From an uncultured bacterium (GTDB lineage: Bacteria > Bacillota > Clostridia > Oscillospirales > CAG-272): 64,000 nucleotides of DNA. Shown piece by piece: positions 7,223-15,511 of this stretch. Under the pieces are notes generated by a model. It saw only the letters and a list, made by a program, of their open reading frames with translations, did no database searches and was not told where the DNA came from. Where the stretch lies: assembly GCA_945920215.1 (NCBI GenBank), contig CAMEJM010000001.1, forward strand, positions 124,001 through 188,000, given 5' to 3'. A program made the position numbers and the translations under genes. The stretch's first letter is position 1; each line of letters begins with the position of its first letter.

Positions 7223-9682
7223 TCACTTATTCTGATTCACTCCGAGCCGCTTGACGGATTCCTCGCGCATGACGTACTTCAGTATCTTTCCCGCGGCGTT
7301 CATGGGGAAGCTATCGGTGAAGATAAAGTAGCGCGGCACCTTATGGGTGGCGATATGCGCCTGCCCGAAAGCACGCATTTCCGCCTCGTCCGCCGTTTCT
7401 CCTTTATGGAGAATGATCCACGCGCACGCCTCTTCCCCGTAGCGCTCGTCCGGCACGCCGACGACCTGCACGTCGCGCACCTTGGGATTGGTGAGGTAGA
7501 ACTCCTCGATCTCACGCGGATAGAGGTTCTCTCCGCCGCGGATAATCATGTCCTTGAGCCGCCCGGTTACCTTATAATAGCCGTCCGGGGTGCGGCAGCA
7601 GATGTCACCCGAATGCAGCCAGCCCTCCGCGTCGATCGCCTGTGCGGTGGCGCGGGGCATTTTATAGTACCCTTTCATGATATTGAAGCCGCGCGCCACG
7701 AACTCGCCGTTCTCGCCGTCCGGCAGTTCAAGCCCGGTTTCGGGGTCGATGATCCGGCATTCCACGCCGGGGAACGCGGTGCCGACGGTCTCCACGCGGT
7801 GATCGAGGTCCTCGTTGACCTCGCCCATGGTACAGCCGGGGGACGCCTCGGTCTGCCCGTACACGCTGAGGATCTCCGTCATGTTCATCTCGGCGGCGGC
7901 ACGGCGCATCAGCTCGGGTGGACAGTTGGCGCCCGCCATAATGCCGGTGCGCATATGCGAAAAGTCGGTTTTCGCGAAATCGGCGTGGGCGAACATGGCG
8001 ATGAACATGGTCGGAACGCCGTTGAAGCAGGTGATTTTCTCCTGCGTGACGCACGCCAAAGAGGATTTCGGTGAGAAATACGGAAGCGGGCAGAGCGTGC
8101 CGCCGTGGGTCATCATGGAGGTCATGGAAAGCACCATGCCGAAGCAATGGAACATGGGCACCTGAATCATCATGCGGTCGGCGGTGGACAGATCCATGCG
8201 GTCGCCGATGATCTTGCCGTTATTGATGATATTGCTGTGGGTCAGCATTACGCCCTTGGGGAAGCCGGTGGTGCCGGAGGTATACTGCATATTGGCGACG
8301 TCGTCGGGTTTCACGGCGGCGGCGCGGCGGCGCACCTCCTCCTGCGGGACGCGCGCGGACAGGGCGCGCATTTCATCCCACGTCAGGGCGCCGGGCATGG
8401 AGAAGCCGACGGTGACCACATGGCGCAAAAACGGCAGCTTGCGGGCATAGAGCGGCTCTCCCGTTCTCATCCCGTCCAGCTCCGGGCAAAGCTCCCGGAT
8501 AATCTCGCGGTAATTGGAATCCTTGCAGCTTTCGATCATGACAAGGGTATGGGTGTCCGACTGGCGGAGCAGATACTCCGCCTCCTGGATTTTATAAGCC
8601 GTGTTGACCGTGACCAGAACGGCGCCGATTTTCACCGCCGCCCAGAAAGTCAGGAACCACTGCGGTACGTTGGTCGCCCAGACGGCGACGTGATAGCCGG
8701 GTTTGACGCCCATGGCAATCAGGGCGGCGGCGACCTCGTCCACGTCGCGGCGGAACTGGCTGTATGTGCGCGTGTAATCAAGGGTGGTATAACGGAATGC
8801 GTACTGATCCGGATACAACTCTGCCATGGTGTCCAGCACCTGCGAAAAGGTCTTGTCCACCACGTCGTACTTCTTCCACGGGAAGGTGCCGGTGCCGGTG
8901 CGGTTTTCATAGAGCTTCCGTTTCTGCGCCTGCCCCGCGAGCCGGTTCATATATGCGGCAAAATGGGTCAAAACGATGTCGGGGTCGGTCATTTCCCCGT
9001 TCCACGCGCAAAGGAAATACCCCTCGTAGTTCAGAGAGCGCAGGGCGCTGAAAAATTCCGCCGCCGGCAACTCTCCCTCGCCTATCAGGCAATCGTTCCC
9101 GCCGCGGCGGTCGCCTACTCTGACATATCCGATATACGCGCCGAGAACGGTGATGGTGTCCTCCGCGCTTTCGCCCCCCTCAAAATAGGTGGCGCGCAGG
9201 TTCCACGCCGCGCCCACGGCGCCGCTTGCAAAGCAGTGCAGAAGTTCAATCAGATTGGCGGTATGCGCATAGCTTCCGACTGTCTCGAAAAGGAGCATGA
9301 CGTCGCTTTCCTCCGCCAGCTTCACGGCGCCGGAAAGGGTTTCCCGCAGGGCGGCAGGGGCGGTATTGTCCGCTACCGTCAATACCACGTTCGGCACTCC
9401 TGCCGCGGCGGCGGCGCCTACATAGCGCTCAACCAGCGCGGCGTCCTGCTCGGACGCGCGGATCTCCTCCTCGCAGGCGATCGCGCAGATTTCAAGTCGG
9501 CGGTTGCGCAGCTTCCGCTTGGCGCCGACCCTGTCCCCGCCCCAAAGGCCGTCCGCTTGGGGAGATACGGTCACATCGGCGCCGGAAAGCTCTATCCCGG
9601 TATAGCCGTACTCCGCGGCGGTGTTGCACAGAGACAGAAAGGTCGGGCGTTTCACATCGCGGGTGGAAAATGAGAGCTTCAT
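7223..9682 (-). CDS. Fusion of a sugar-phosphate-isomerase-like TIM barrel with an acyl-CoA ligase
   Basis: 819 residues in one continuous frame. Residues 1-250 resemble the xylose isomerase-like TIM barrel (AP endonuclease 2 family). Its usual metal ligands look altered: FETVGSY keeps one Glu, but the usual Asp, His and final Glu positions read WNLR, RVGDR and LCAWN. Residues about 265-819 are a complete ANL-family ligase: YTSGTTGFPKG (about 467), YGQTEASPG, GWLHSGD, the hinge GRLKDMIIRGGENLYP (about 703) and the catalytic Lys in AAGKILK (about 797). It should form an acyl-CoA from a short or medium carboxylate and ATP. The ATG lies 1 nt after the stop of the LeuA-like gene, so the two are translationally coupled. 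Confidence 0.88.
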   Translation of the reverse strand: MKLSFSTRDVKRPTFLSLCNTAAEYGYTGIELSGADVTVSPQADGLWGGDRVGAKRKLRNRRLEICAIACEEEIRASEQDAALVERYVGAAAAAGVPNVVLTVADNTAPAALRETLSGAVKLAEESDVMLLFETVGSYAHTANLIELLHCFASGAVGAAWNLRATYFEGGESAEDTITVLGAYIGYVRVGDRRGGNDCLIGEGELPAAEFFSALRSLNYEGYFLCAWNGEMTDPDIVLTHFAAYMNRLAGQAQKRKLYENRTGTGTFPWKKYDVVDKTFSQVLDTMAELYPDQYAFRYTTLDYTRTYSQFRRDVDEVAAALIAMGVKPGYHVAVWATNVPQWFLTFWAAVKIGAVLVTVNTAYKIQEAEYLLRQSDTHTLVMIESCKDSNYREIIRELCPELDGMRTGEPLYARKLPFLRHVVTVGFSMPGALTWDEMRALSARVPQEEVRRRAAAVKPDDVANMQYTSGTTGFPKGVMLTHSNIINNGKIIGDRMDLSTADRMMIQVPMFHCFGMVLSMTSMMTHGGTLCPLPYFSPKSSLACVTQEKITCFNGVPTMFIAMFAHADFAKTDFSHMRTGIMAGANCPPELMRRAAAEMNMTEILSVYGQTEASPGCTMGEVNEDLDHRVETVGTAFPGVECRIIDPETGLELPDGENGEFVARGFNIMKGYYKMPRATAQAIDAEGWLHSGDICCRTPDGYYKVTGRLKDMIIRGGENLYPREIEEFYLTNPKVRDVQVVGVPDERYGEEACAWIILHKGETADEAEMRAFGQAHIATHKVPRYFIFTDSFPMNAAGKILKYVMREESVKRLGVNQNK

Positions 9683-9683
9683 T

Positions 9684-11063
9684 TCACGCCTCCTCGCTCA
9701 CGATTTTATTGAGGGCGTTCAGATACGCACGGATACTCGCGCCGATGATGTCGGTGGAAATCCCGCTGCCGGAATACAGCTTTCCGGCGCTGCGGAGCTT
9801 GACAAGAGCGCTGCCCATCGCGCTTCTGCCCTCGGTGACGGACTGCACCTGAAAATCGTCCAGTTCATAATGGTGACCGACGATCTGTTCGATCGCCATG
9901 AACGCCGCGTCAATCGGGCCGTCGCCCATGCTCACGCCGCTCAGTTTCTCGTCCCCGTGGGTCAGGGTGATCTGCGCCATCGGCGCCATGACGTTGCCGC
10001 TGGAGCATACAAAACTGTCGAGATGATATGTGGAGGGTACCTGCATGGCGGTGGTGGCAATGATCGCCTCCAGATCCCGCGACCCAACGTGCCCTTTCTG
10101 AGCGGTCACGCGATGCACCTCCGCGGTGACAAGCCCCGCGTCCTCCTCACTGAGTTCATATCCCAGCATGACGGCGGCGGAGGCAACCTCGGCAAGCGTA
10201 CTTTCTGCCGTCAGGCGAATGCGATGCTCGGCGTCCGCGGCAGGGCGACCGTCGGGAAAGACGTCGTGCTTCATTTCGGTCATGTCGCGGTGAATTTCGG
10301 TAAAGGAAATGCCGCAGGTGATCCCAAGTTCTTCTCCCTTGGCTTCGAGCACATCGGCAAGAGCGTCCGGGGAAAGGGCTTCATCCTCCGCAGCGGCGGT
10401 CACGACCCCCGCCGCCCCGGCACGCAAGGCGGCGACCGTCACAGCCGCAGCCATATGGAGCGCGTCGGAGGGACAGACCCCAATCGGCAGCGTGCAAGCC
10501 GCGGCGGCAGTCCGCACGCAGGTTGCCGCGTCCTCGGGCATCCACACGCCGGCGTCATCCGAGAGAATCACGGCGGTTGCCCCGCTTTCTTGTGCCGCGG
10601 CGCAAACCTCGGCGATAAAGCCGGCGTCCGCACGGGAGGCATCGGTTGCGACAAGTTCTACCTGCGGGCAGAGGGCGGCGGCAGCGGCGACAAGGGTTTT
10701 GACCGTTTCCAACATGGCGGTCGATTTTTTATGATACAGATACTCCATCTGAACGGTGGAAACGGGCAGGACGATCTGCAGTGCGGGGGACTGAGCCTCG
10801 CGCACGCTCTCCCATGCCGCCGCGATCGCCTCGGGGGTAACCCCCGCGATGATTTTTACGGAAGCCGTCTTGCACGCGGCGCAGAGAGTGCGGTTCATCA
10901 CCGTCTCTTCCTTGACCCGCTGCATTTCGGGAAGAATGATGGCGTCTACTCCCATCGCCTCAAGGCGCGCGGCAATGCTCATGCGTTCACGGAAAGTGAG
11001 GGTGCGCCCTTCTTTTGCACCCGCCGCGCAGAGAGTCTTATCGGAAATCGTTATCTTCTTCAT
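9684..11063 (-). CDS. LeuA-like protein with degenerate catalytic site (2-isopropylmalate synthase family)
   Basis: 459 residues. The C-terminal 110 residues are a well-preserved LeuA regulatory/dimerisation domain (STYHLDSFVC, GDGPIDAAF, VTEGRSAMGSA). The N-terminal part aligns with the HMGL-like TIM barrel (VQMEYLYHKK, ESGATAVILSDDAGVW). The catalytic motifs are gone: DTTLRDGEQ reads DKTLCAAGA, the HCHND metal-binding pair reads VCPSD, and the NGLGERAGN segment is replaced. The normal condensation therefore cannot be expected. It may be a leucine-sensing or scaffolding pseudo-enzyme, or may have a new activity. It is the first gene after a T-box with a probable Leu specifier, consistent with leucine-linked control. 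Confidence 0.85.
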   Translation of the reverse strand: MKKITISDKTLCAAGAKEGRTLTFRERMSIAARLEAMGVDAIILPEMQRVKEETVMNRTLCAACKTASVKIIAGVTPEAIAAAWESVREAQSPALQIVLPVSTVQMEYLYHKKSTAMLETVKTLVAAAAALCPQVELVATDASRADAGFIAEVCAAAQESGATAVILSDDAGVWMPEDAATCVRTAAAACTLPIGVCPSDALHMAAAVTVAALRAGAAGVVTAAAEDEALSPDALADVLEAKGEELGITCGISFTEIHRDMTEMKHDVFPDGRPAADAEHRIRLTAESTLAEVASAAVMLGYELSEEDAGLVTAEVHRVTAQKGHVGSRDLEAIIATTAMQVPSTYHLDSFVCSSGNVMAPMAQITLTHGDEKLSGVSMGDGPIDAAFMAIEQIVGHHYELDDFQVQSVTEGRSAMGSALVKLRSAGKLYSGSGISTDIIGASIRAYLNALNKIVSEEA

Positions 11064-11107
11064 GTGAAATAAGGTTCCTTTCGTTCACCGAAATTTACAT
11101 ATTACAA

Positions 11108-11371
11108 CAAAAAAACGCAGAAATCTCACGATTCCTGCGGGATGATTGCAAAACAACCACGGTACCACCCGACGTTGCCGCCCTCTCCGGCGGCCGCTCA
11201 ACGGCTCCAACAAGCCTTCGGTCTGTTACGGGACCTACCCGGAGCCTCTTACTGTTGTTCGGAGACCCTGCTCGGATACGAGACTGCCACGGCGCTTCAC
11301 CGCTGTCTTGCACCAACCGACAGCTCTCTGCGGATTCCCCCGCCACGGCTTAATATCTTCAACGCATTTAT
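11108..11371 (-). promoter_or_regulatory. T-box riboswitch, probable leucine specifier (CTC)
   Basis: On the minus strand the leader has a stem I beginning AGAGAGCTG...GGTTGGTG. It also has the antiterminator box GGGTGGTACCGTGG (11157-11170). A terminator follows, formed by CGCAGGAATC/GATTTCTGCG-type pairing and a run of seven T (11108-11140). By alignment with known leaders the specifier is CTC (11280-11282) followed by G, read by tRNA-Leu. Uncharged tRNA would then switch on the operon. The T-box itself is clear; the specifier identity is less certain. Confidence 0.88.
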
Positions 11372-11377
11372 GCTGAC

Positions 11378-11406
11378 AGTATACCACCCTCTTCCCGCCG
11401 TGTCAA
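11378..11406 (-). promoter_or_regulatory. Sigma-A promoter of the Leu T-box operon
   Basis: Minus strand: TTGACA (11401-11406), 17-nt spacer, TATACT (11378-11383), placed just upstream of T-box stem I. Confidence 0.9.
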
Positions 11407-11710
11407 GTATTTTTTTGAATTTTCCCCTGTTATGCTCTCCGCATTTCGGAAAGTTTGCTTTACAAATATATAAAATTCAATTTCAAAATCCGCATCGGCA
11501 GACAATGCATTCGCTGCTGAAAGCGTATAATGCTGCAATTTTATTTATAAATATCTTTTATATCTTTACAAGCACTGTTAAAAATCCAAAATCCGAAACG
11601 GAAAGTATATTTTCCATTTCGACGGAAGCCAAAAGACAAGAATCGAGAAAGGAATCCTGCATACGCGCAAGCATTACTTTTTTTCCGCCGCTGACAGGCG
11701 CCGACGCTTC
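11407..11710. other. AT-rich intergenic region between divergent operons
   Basis: This stretch is far more AT-rich than its surroundings, especially 11455-11620. It lies between the upstream ends of the divergent T-box operon and metY. I see no convincing gene, repeat or structured RNA. The short frames across it lack ribosome binding sites. Confidence 0.6.
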
Positions 11711-11739
11711 TTGACAAGTCAAGAAAAAAACAGTATAAT
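11711..11739 (+). promoter_or_regulatory. Consensus sigma-A promoter of metY-metA
   Basis: Perfect TTGACA (11711-11716), 17-nt spacer, perfect TATAAT (11734-11739). Transcription should start near 11746, leaving a leader of about 170 nt. Confidence 0.92.
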
Positions 11740-11745
11740 GCACCC

Positions 11746-11916
11746 ATACGCCGCTGCGGCGCACGCGGCGGAGAGGCGCGCAATTCGCGTGATATTGCGG
11801 AGCTTTCCCGTCCCGATGGGGCAGAAAACTCTGCTTTTTCTTTTCTGTTTCATTTTTTCATCACCGAGCAAGCGGAACAGCACGCCCTGACATCTTTGAA
11901 AAGAAAGGATACCGAC
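11746..11916 (+). promoter_or_regulatory. Long structured 5' leader of metY with attenuator-like hairpin
   Basis: The leader starts with a GC-rich self-complementary region (CGCCGCTGCGGCG, GCGCGCAATTCGCG). At 11823-11845 GCAGA/TCTGC is followed by TTTTTCTTTT, resembling a weak intrinsic terminator before the gene. I do not find the S-box (SAM-I) or T-box conserved sequences. Attenuation by an unrecognised sensor is possible but unproven. Confidence 0.4.
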
Positions 11917-13200
11917 ATGAAAAAACAAGCCATCGATACGCAATGCGTCCAGGGCGGCTACACCGCGGGAAACGGAGAGCCGCGCCAGATCCCGATTATT
12001 CAAAGCACCACTTTCCGCTATGAAACCAGTTCCGACATGGGAAAACTGTTTGACCTGGAGGCGAACGGATATTTTTACTCCCGTCTTCAGAACCCCACCT
12101 GCGACACGGTTGCAAAGAAAATTGCCGAGCTCGAGGGCGGGACTGCCGCCATGCTGACCTCCTCCGGTCAGTCCGCCAACTTCTTTTCCATATTCAACAT
12201 TGCCGGCAACGGCGACCACGTGGTTGCCTGCTCGCAGATTTACGGCGGGACCTTTAACCTGTTCAACGTCACCCTGCGCCGCATGGGTATTACATTCACC
12301 TTTGTCTCGCCCGACGCGAGCGAGGAGGAGCTCAACGCCGCGTTCCGCCCCAACACGAAAGCCGTATTCGGAGAAACCGTTTCGAACCCCTCTTTGGCGG
12401 TGCTCGACATTGAACGCTTCGCAAAAGCGGCGCATACGCACGGAGTCCCCTTGATCGTGGACAACACCTTTGCCACTCCGGTCAACTGCCGCCCGTTTGA
12501 ATTCGGTGCGGACATCGTGACCCATTCCACTACCAAATATATGGACGGCCACGCAAGCGCGGTGGGAGGCGCCATTGTGGACTCCGGCAAATTTGACTGG
12601 GCGGCGCACGCCGACAAGTTCCCCGGTCTTTGCACGCCTGACGAAAGTTATCACGGCATTACCTACGTGGAGCGCTTCGGTCTTGAGGGGGCTTTCATCA
12701 CCAAGGCGACCGCGCAGCTCATGCGGGATTTCGGAGCCATTCAATCTCCGCAGAGCGCGTTCCTGCTGAATCTCGGCTTGGAGAGCCTGCACCTGCGGAT
12801 GCGGGCGCACTGCGAAAACGGGCTTGCCGTTGCAAAGTATCTGCAAAGCCATCCGAAGATCGCCTGGGTGCGCTATCCCGATTTGCCGGGCGACCCCTAT
12901 TACGCGCTGGCGCAGAAATATCTGCCCCACGGCTCCTGCGGGGTAGTCAGCTTCGGGGTCAAAGGGGGCAGAAAAGCCGCCGAGGATTTCATGGGACACC
13001 TGAAAATCGCAGCCATTGAAACCCATGTCGCCGACGCACGCACCTGCTGTCTGCATCCTGCCAGCTCCACGCACCGTCAGCTGACTGACGCGGAACTGTC
13101 GGCGGCAGGCGTTTCCCCCGACCTTGTCCGTTTCTCCTGCGGCATTGAAGCCAAGGAGGATCTGATTGCCGATATCGAACAGGCGCTCGCCGCGATCTGA
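11917..13200 (+). CDS. metY: O-acetylhomoserine sulfhydrylase (MetY type)
   Basis: 427 residues, a PLP-dependent Cys/Met metabolism enzyme making homocysteine from O-acetylhomoserine and sulfide. The family opening ([18 protein letters not shown]), YSRLQNPT, the YGGTFNLF phosphate-binding region and the PLP Lys near residue 207 ([11 protein letters not shown]) are all present. The length is normal for MetY. The start at 11917 is preceded by AAAGGA (11904-11909) at 7 nt; an ATG at 11896 has no such site. It is followed 23 nt later by metA, so both steps from homoserine to homocysteine lie in one operon. Confidence 0.93.
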   Translation: MKKQAIDTQCVQGGYTAGNGEPRQIPIIQSTTFRYETSSDMGKLFDLEANGYFYSRLQNPTCDTVAKKIAELEGGTAAMLTSSGQSANFFSIFNIAGNGDHVVACSQIYGGTFNLFNVTLRRMGITFTFVSPDASEEELNAAFRPNTKAVFGETVSNPSLAVLDIERFAKAAHTHGVPLIVDNTFATPVNCRPFEFGADIVTHSTTKYMDGHASAVGGAIVDSGKFDWAAHADKFPGLCTPDESYHGITYVERFGLEGAFITKATAQLMRDFGAIQSPQSAFLLNLGLESLHLRMRAHCENGLAVAKYLQSHPKIAWVRYPDLPGDPYYALAQKYLPHGSCGVVSFGVKGGRKAAEDFMGHLKIAAIETHVADARTCCLHPASSTHRQLTDAELSAAGVSPDLVRFSCGIEAKEDLIADIEQALAAI

Positions 13201-13223
13201 TTTCATTTTCCCGAGGTACGTAC

Positions 13224-14177
13224 ATGCCTATCAAAATACCGAACGAGCTGCCCGCGGTACGGGTGCTGGAGGAAGAAAACATCTTCGTCATGACCCAGAC
13301 GCGCGCCGTCTCGCAGGACATCCGTCCGCTGCGCATTCTGGTTCTCAACCTGATGCCCACCAAAGTCGACACCGAGACCCAGCTTTCCCGCATACTCGGC
13401 AACACCCCCTTGCAGGTGGAGCTGGAGTTGATGCACACCAGCACGCACATTTCCAAGAACACGCCGGAAGAACATTTGCTCGCCTTTTACAAGACCTTTG
13501 ACGAGGTGAAGCACCTCAACTACGACGGCATGATCATCACCGGCGCGCCGGTGGAGAAGCTTCGGTTCGAGGACGTGGAATACTGGGCGGAGCTGTGCGA
13601 AATCATGGAGTGGAGCAAAACCCACGTATACAGCACCCTGCATATATGCTGGGGGGCGCAGGCGGGTCTGTATTATCATTACGGTATCAAAAAGCACCTA
13701 CTCCCCGCCAAGCTCTCGGGGGTTTTCCCGCACACCGTGGATTACAAGCGGTCCATTCTTTTCCGCGGTTTTGACGACGTATTTTACGCGCCCCATTCCC
13801 GCTATACGACAGTGTCGCGCCAAGAGGTGGAGCAGAACCCCGCGCTGCGGATACTCGCCTCCTCCGAGGAAGCGGGCGTATACACGGTCAGCGCCCTGCA
13901 CGGTCGCCAGATCTTCGTGACCGGTCATGCGGAATACGACCCGGACACCCTCAGAAAAGAATACCTGCGGGATATCGCCCTGAACCCCGACACCCCGGTG
14001 CCGCAGAATTATTTTCCGAAAGACGACCCGACGCGCGAGCCGGTCGTTCTCTGGCGGGCGGCGGCAAACCTGCTTTTCACAAACTGGCTGAACTATTTTG
14101 TGTACCAGTCTACCCCGTACGATCTGATGCAGATTCCCTCCGTTCTTCACGGCGCCGGCACCTGCGAAGCAGAGTAA
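13224..14177 (+). CDS. metAA: Homoserine O-acetyltransferase (MetA family)
   Basis: 317 residues, about normal length for MetA. Catalytic Cys142 (HICWGAQ) and the His235/Glu237 pair (TGHAEYD) are present. Residue 111, in GAPVE, is Glu; in this family Glu111 marks acetyl-CoA rather than succinyl-CoA use. The product is therefore O-acetylhomoserine, matching the MetY partner upstream. GAGG lies 7 nt before the ATG. The gene ends 18 nt before the left outer arm of repeat element A, which looks like half of its terminator. Confidence 0.93.
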   Translation: MPIKIPNELPAVRVLEEENIFVMTQTRAVSQDIRPLRILVLNLMPTKVDTETQLSRILGNTPLQVELELMHTSTHISKNTPEEHLLAFYKTFDEVKHLNYDGMIITGAPVEKLRFEDVEYWAELCEIMEWSKTHVYSTLHICWGAQAGLYYHYGIKKHLLPAKLSGVFPHTVDYKRSILFRGFDDVFYAPHSRYTTVSRQEVEQNPALRILASSEEAGVYTVSALHGRQIFVTGHAEYDPDTLRKEYLRDIALNPDTPVPQNYFPKDDPTREPVVLWRAAANLLFTNWLNYFVYQSTPYDLMQIPSVLHGAGTCEAE

Positions 14178-14195
14178 AAGATTTGGCGCATACGG

Positions 14196-14550
14196 AAAAC
14201 AGGCGGAGCAAACGCGCAGTTCCCATAGGGATTATTAATTTGATGTAAAATATAGCACACTATACTTCGCAGTCGCGAAATGTAGTGTGCTTCTCTTATC
14301 CACAAAAGATTATAGAGTTAAGTTATATTTTTAGCCTTATGGCTAAAAGTGATATGCAAGTTCCTTGCGTTATATTTTGACTTTCAGTCAAAGTGATATT
14401 ATATTTGCCTTCACTTCTCTCGAAGAGAGAAATATCACTTTGCGTTAGCAAAATTTCACGCCGAAGGCATATCACTTGCCGTAAGGCAAATATAGATAGC
14501 GGAGTAGCGATAAATCCCTATCGCTACTCCGCTAACGCTCCGCCTGTTTT
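14196..14550 (+). repeat. Hairpin-array element A, enclosed by terminator-like outer stem
   Basis: Outer arms 14196-14209 and 14537-14550 pair over 14 bp (AAAACAGGCGGAGC). Inside is a first hairpin (14254-14291, AGCACACTA/TAGTGTGCT). It is followed by short hairpins (TTTAGCC/GGCTAAA, TTGACT/AGTCAA, TTCTCTC/GAGAGAA, TTTGC/GCAAA, TTGCC/GGCAA) joined by GTGATAT or AATATCAC. A last hairpin (14498-14533, AGCGGAGTAGCGATA stem) closes the element. It lies between the convergent metA and the membrane-protein operon. The orientation given (+) puts the first hairpin first. Confidence 0.85.
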
Positions 14551-14620
14551 GATAGTTCTTTTTGATTGCCATACGATACGCCGGACGGCGGGAAGCCGCC
14601 GCACAGCGGCGCCGCGCCGT

Positions 14621-15511
14621 TCAAAGCTCCCGTTCCAGAAGCTCCTTCCGCTTGGCGGCGTATTCCTCCTCCGTGATCAATCCCTTATCAAACAAATCTT
14701 TGATTTTGAGGAGTTTTTGTTCCACGGTCAGGACCTGTTCCGCCGGAGAGGGTGCGGAAGCGCCGCTGCCATCGGCGGCAGGTCGGCTTTGCATTCCGGG
14801 CGTTGCCCCCTCGTTCGCCGGTCTGACGGCTACCTCGCCGAAGCGGGCGGCAATCCGCATCCGGTTGGCGGCAAGCTCCTCCTGTTCCTTTTCGTATATC
14901 TCAATCGCGCGTTCGGTGAGCAGATAGGCGGGTTCGCGGAATACATAGGAGTACAGCATATATCCGACCGTCAGAAGTACGAGCGCATAATTTGCCCAGC
15001 ACATCAGCAGCACTTCCTGCTCGGTTTGCAGGCTTGCCATCAGAAGCAGCGATACCCCGCTGGCAATCCATGCGGCGGCAAGCAGGATTTCCGCAAAGGC
15101 GTTGAAGCGGTGACGGAGTATGCCGAACACGCCGACCAGCAGCTTCCATGCGGCGAACGCCATCATGAACACGGCAATGAAAATCCGCAGATCCACGCCG
15201 CCCTCCCGATGGAAAATCAGATACAGCACGGAGGTGATGGCGATCAGCACCGTCAGACAAATGTAGAAAATCCCGTCCGCACACAGGTATTTATGCTGCG
15301 ACTTGTAATCGGTAAACACGCGGATCTGAAGCCTGCCGAGCATCAAAGCGGAAACAAGAGCCACGACCACCGAACCGACCGCGGAAACCGCAGTGAAATC
15401 TCCCATCATCAAGGAGATAATCACCAAAGTCAGAAAGGCGATGGAAAGAAGCACCGAATATACGACGGCGGCGTGTACGGTATCACGGCGAAGCAAACGG
15501 GGCTGCGTCAT
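14621..15511 (-). CDS. Six-TM membrane protein with C-terminal SHOCT domain
   Basis: 296 residues. Six hydrophobic segments lie in about residues 12-210. After a low-complexity linker (about 240-260, Ala/Gly/Pro/Ser-rich) comes a SHOCT motif (KLLKIKDLFDKGLITEEEY), a short helical module often found at the end of bacterial membrane proteins and thought to mediate oligomerisation. The function is unknown. The start overlaps the stop of the upstream YugP-like gene by 4 nt, so they form one operon. Confidence 0.7.
   Translation of the reverse strand: MTQPRLLRRDTVHAAVVYSVLLSIAFLTLVIISLMMGDFTAVSAVGSVVVALVSALMLGRLQIRVFTDYKSQHKYLCADGIFYICLTVLIAITSVLYLIFHREGGVDLRIFIAVFMMAFAAWKLLVGVFGILRHRFNAFAEILLAAAWIASGVSLLLMASLQTEQEVLLMCWANYALVLLTVGYMLYSYVFREPAYLLTERAIEIYEKEQEELAANRMRIAARFGEVAVRPANEGATPGMQSRPAADGSGASAPSPAEQVLTVEQKLLKIKDLFDKGLITEEEYAAKRKELLEREL

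Noticed and set aside
8105..11072. Two plus-strand frames of about 500 codons
   Set aside because: Antisense to the ligase fusion and the LeuA-like gene, both supported by motifs and tight operon spacing.
11746..11916. SAM-I (S-box) riboswitch ahead of metY
   Set aside because: The conserved S-box core sequences and the k-turn region are not found.
11719..13206. 495-codon minus-strand frame
   Set aside because: Antisense to metY, which has PLP motifs, a promoter and a ribosome site.
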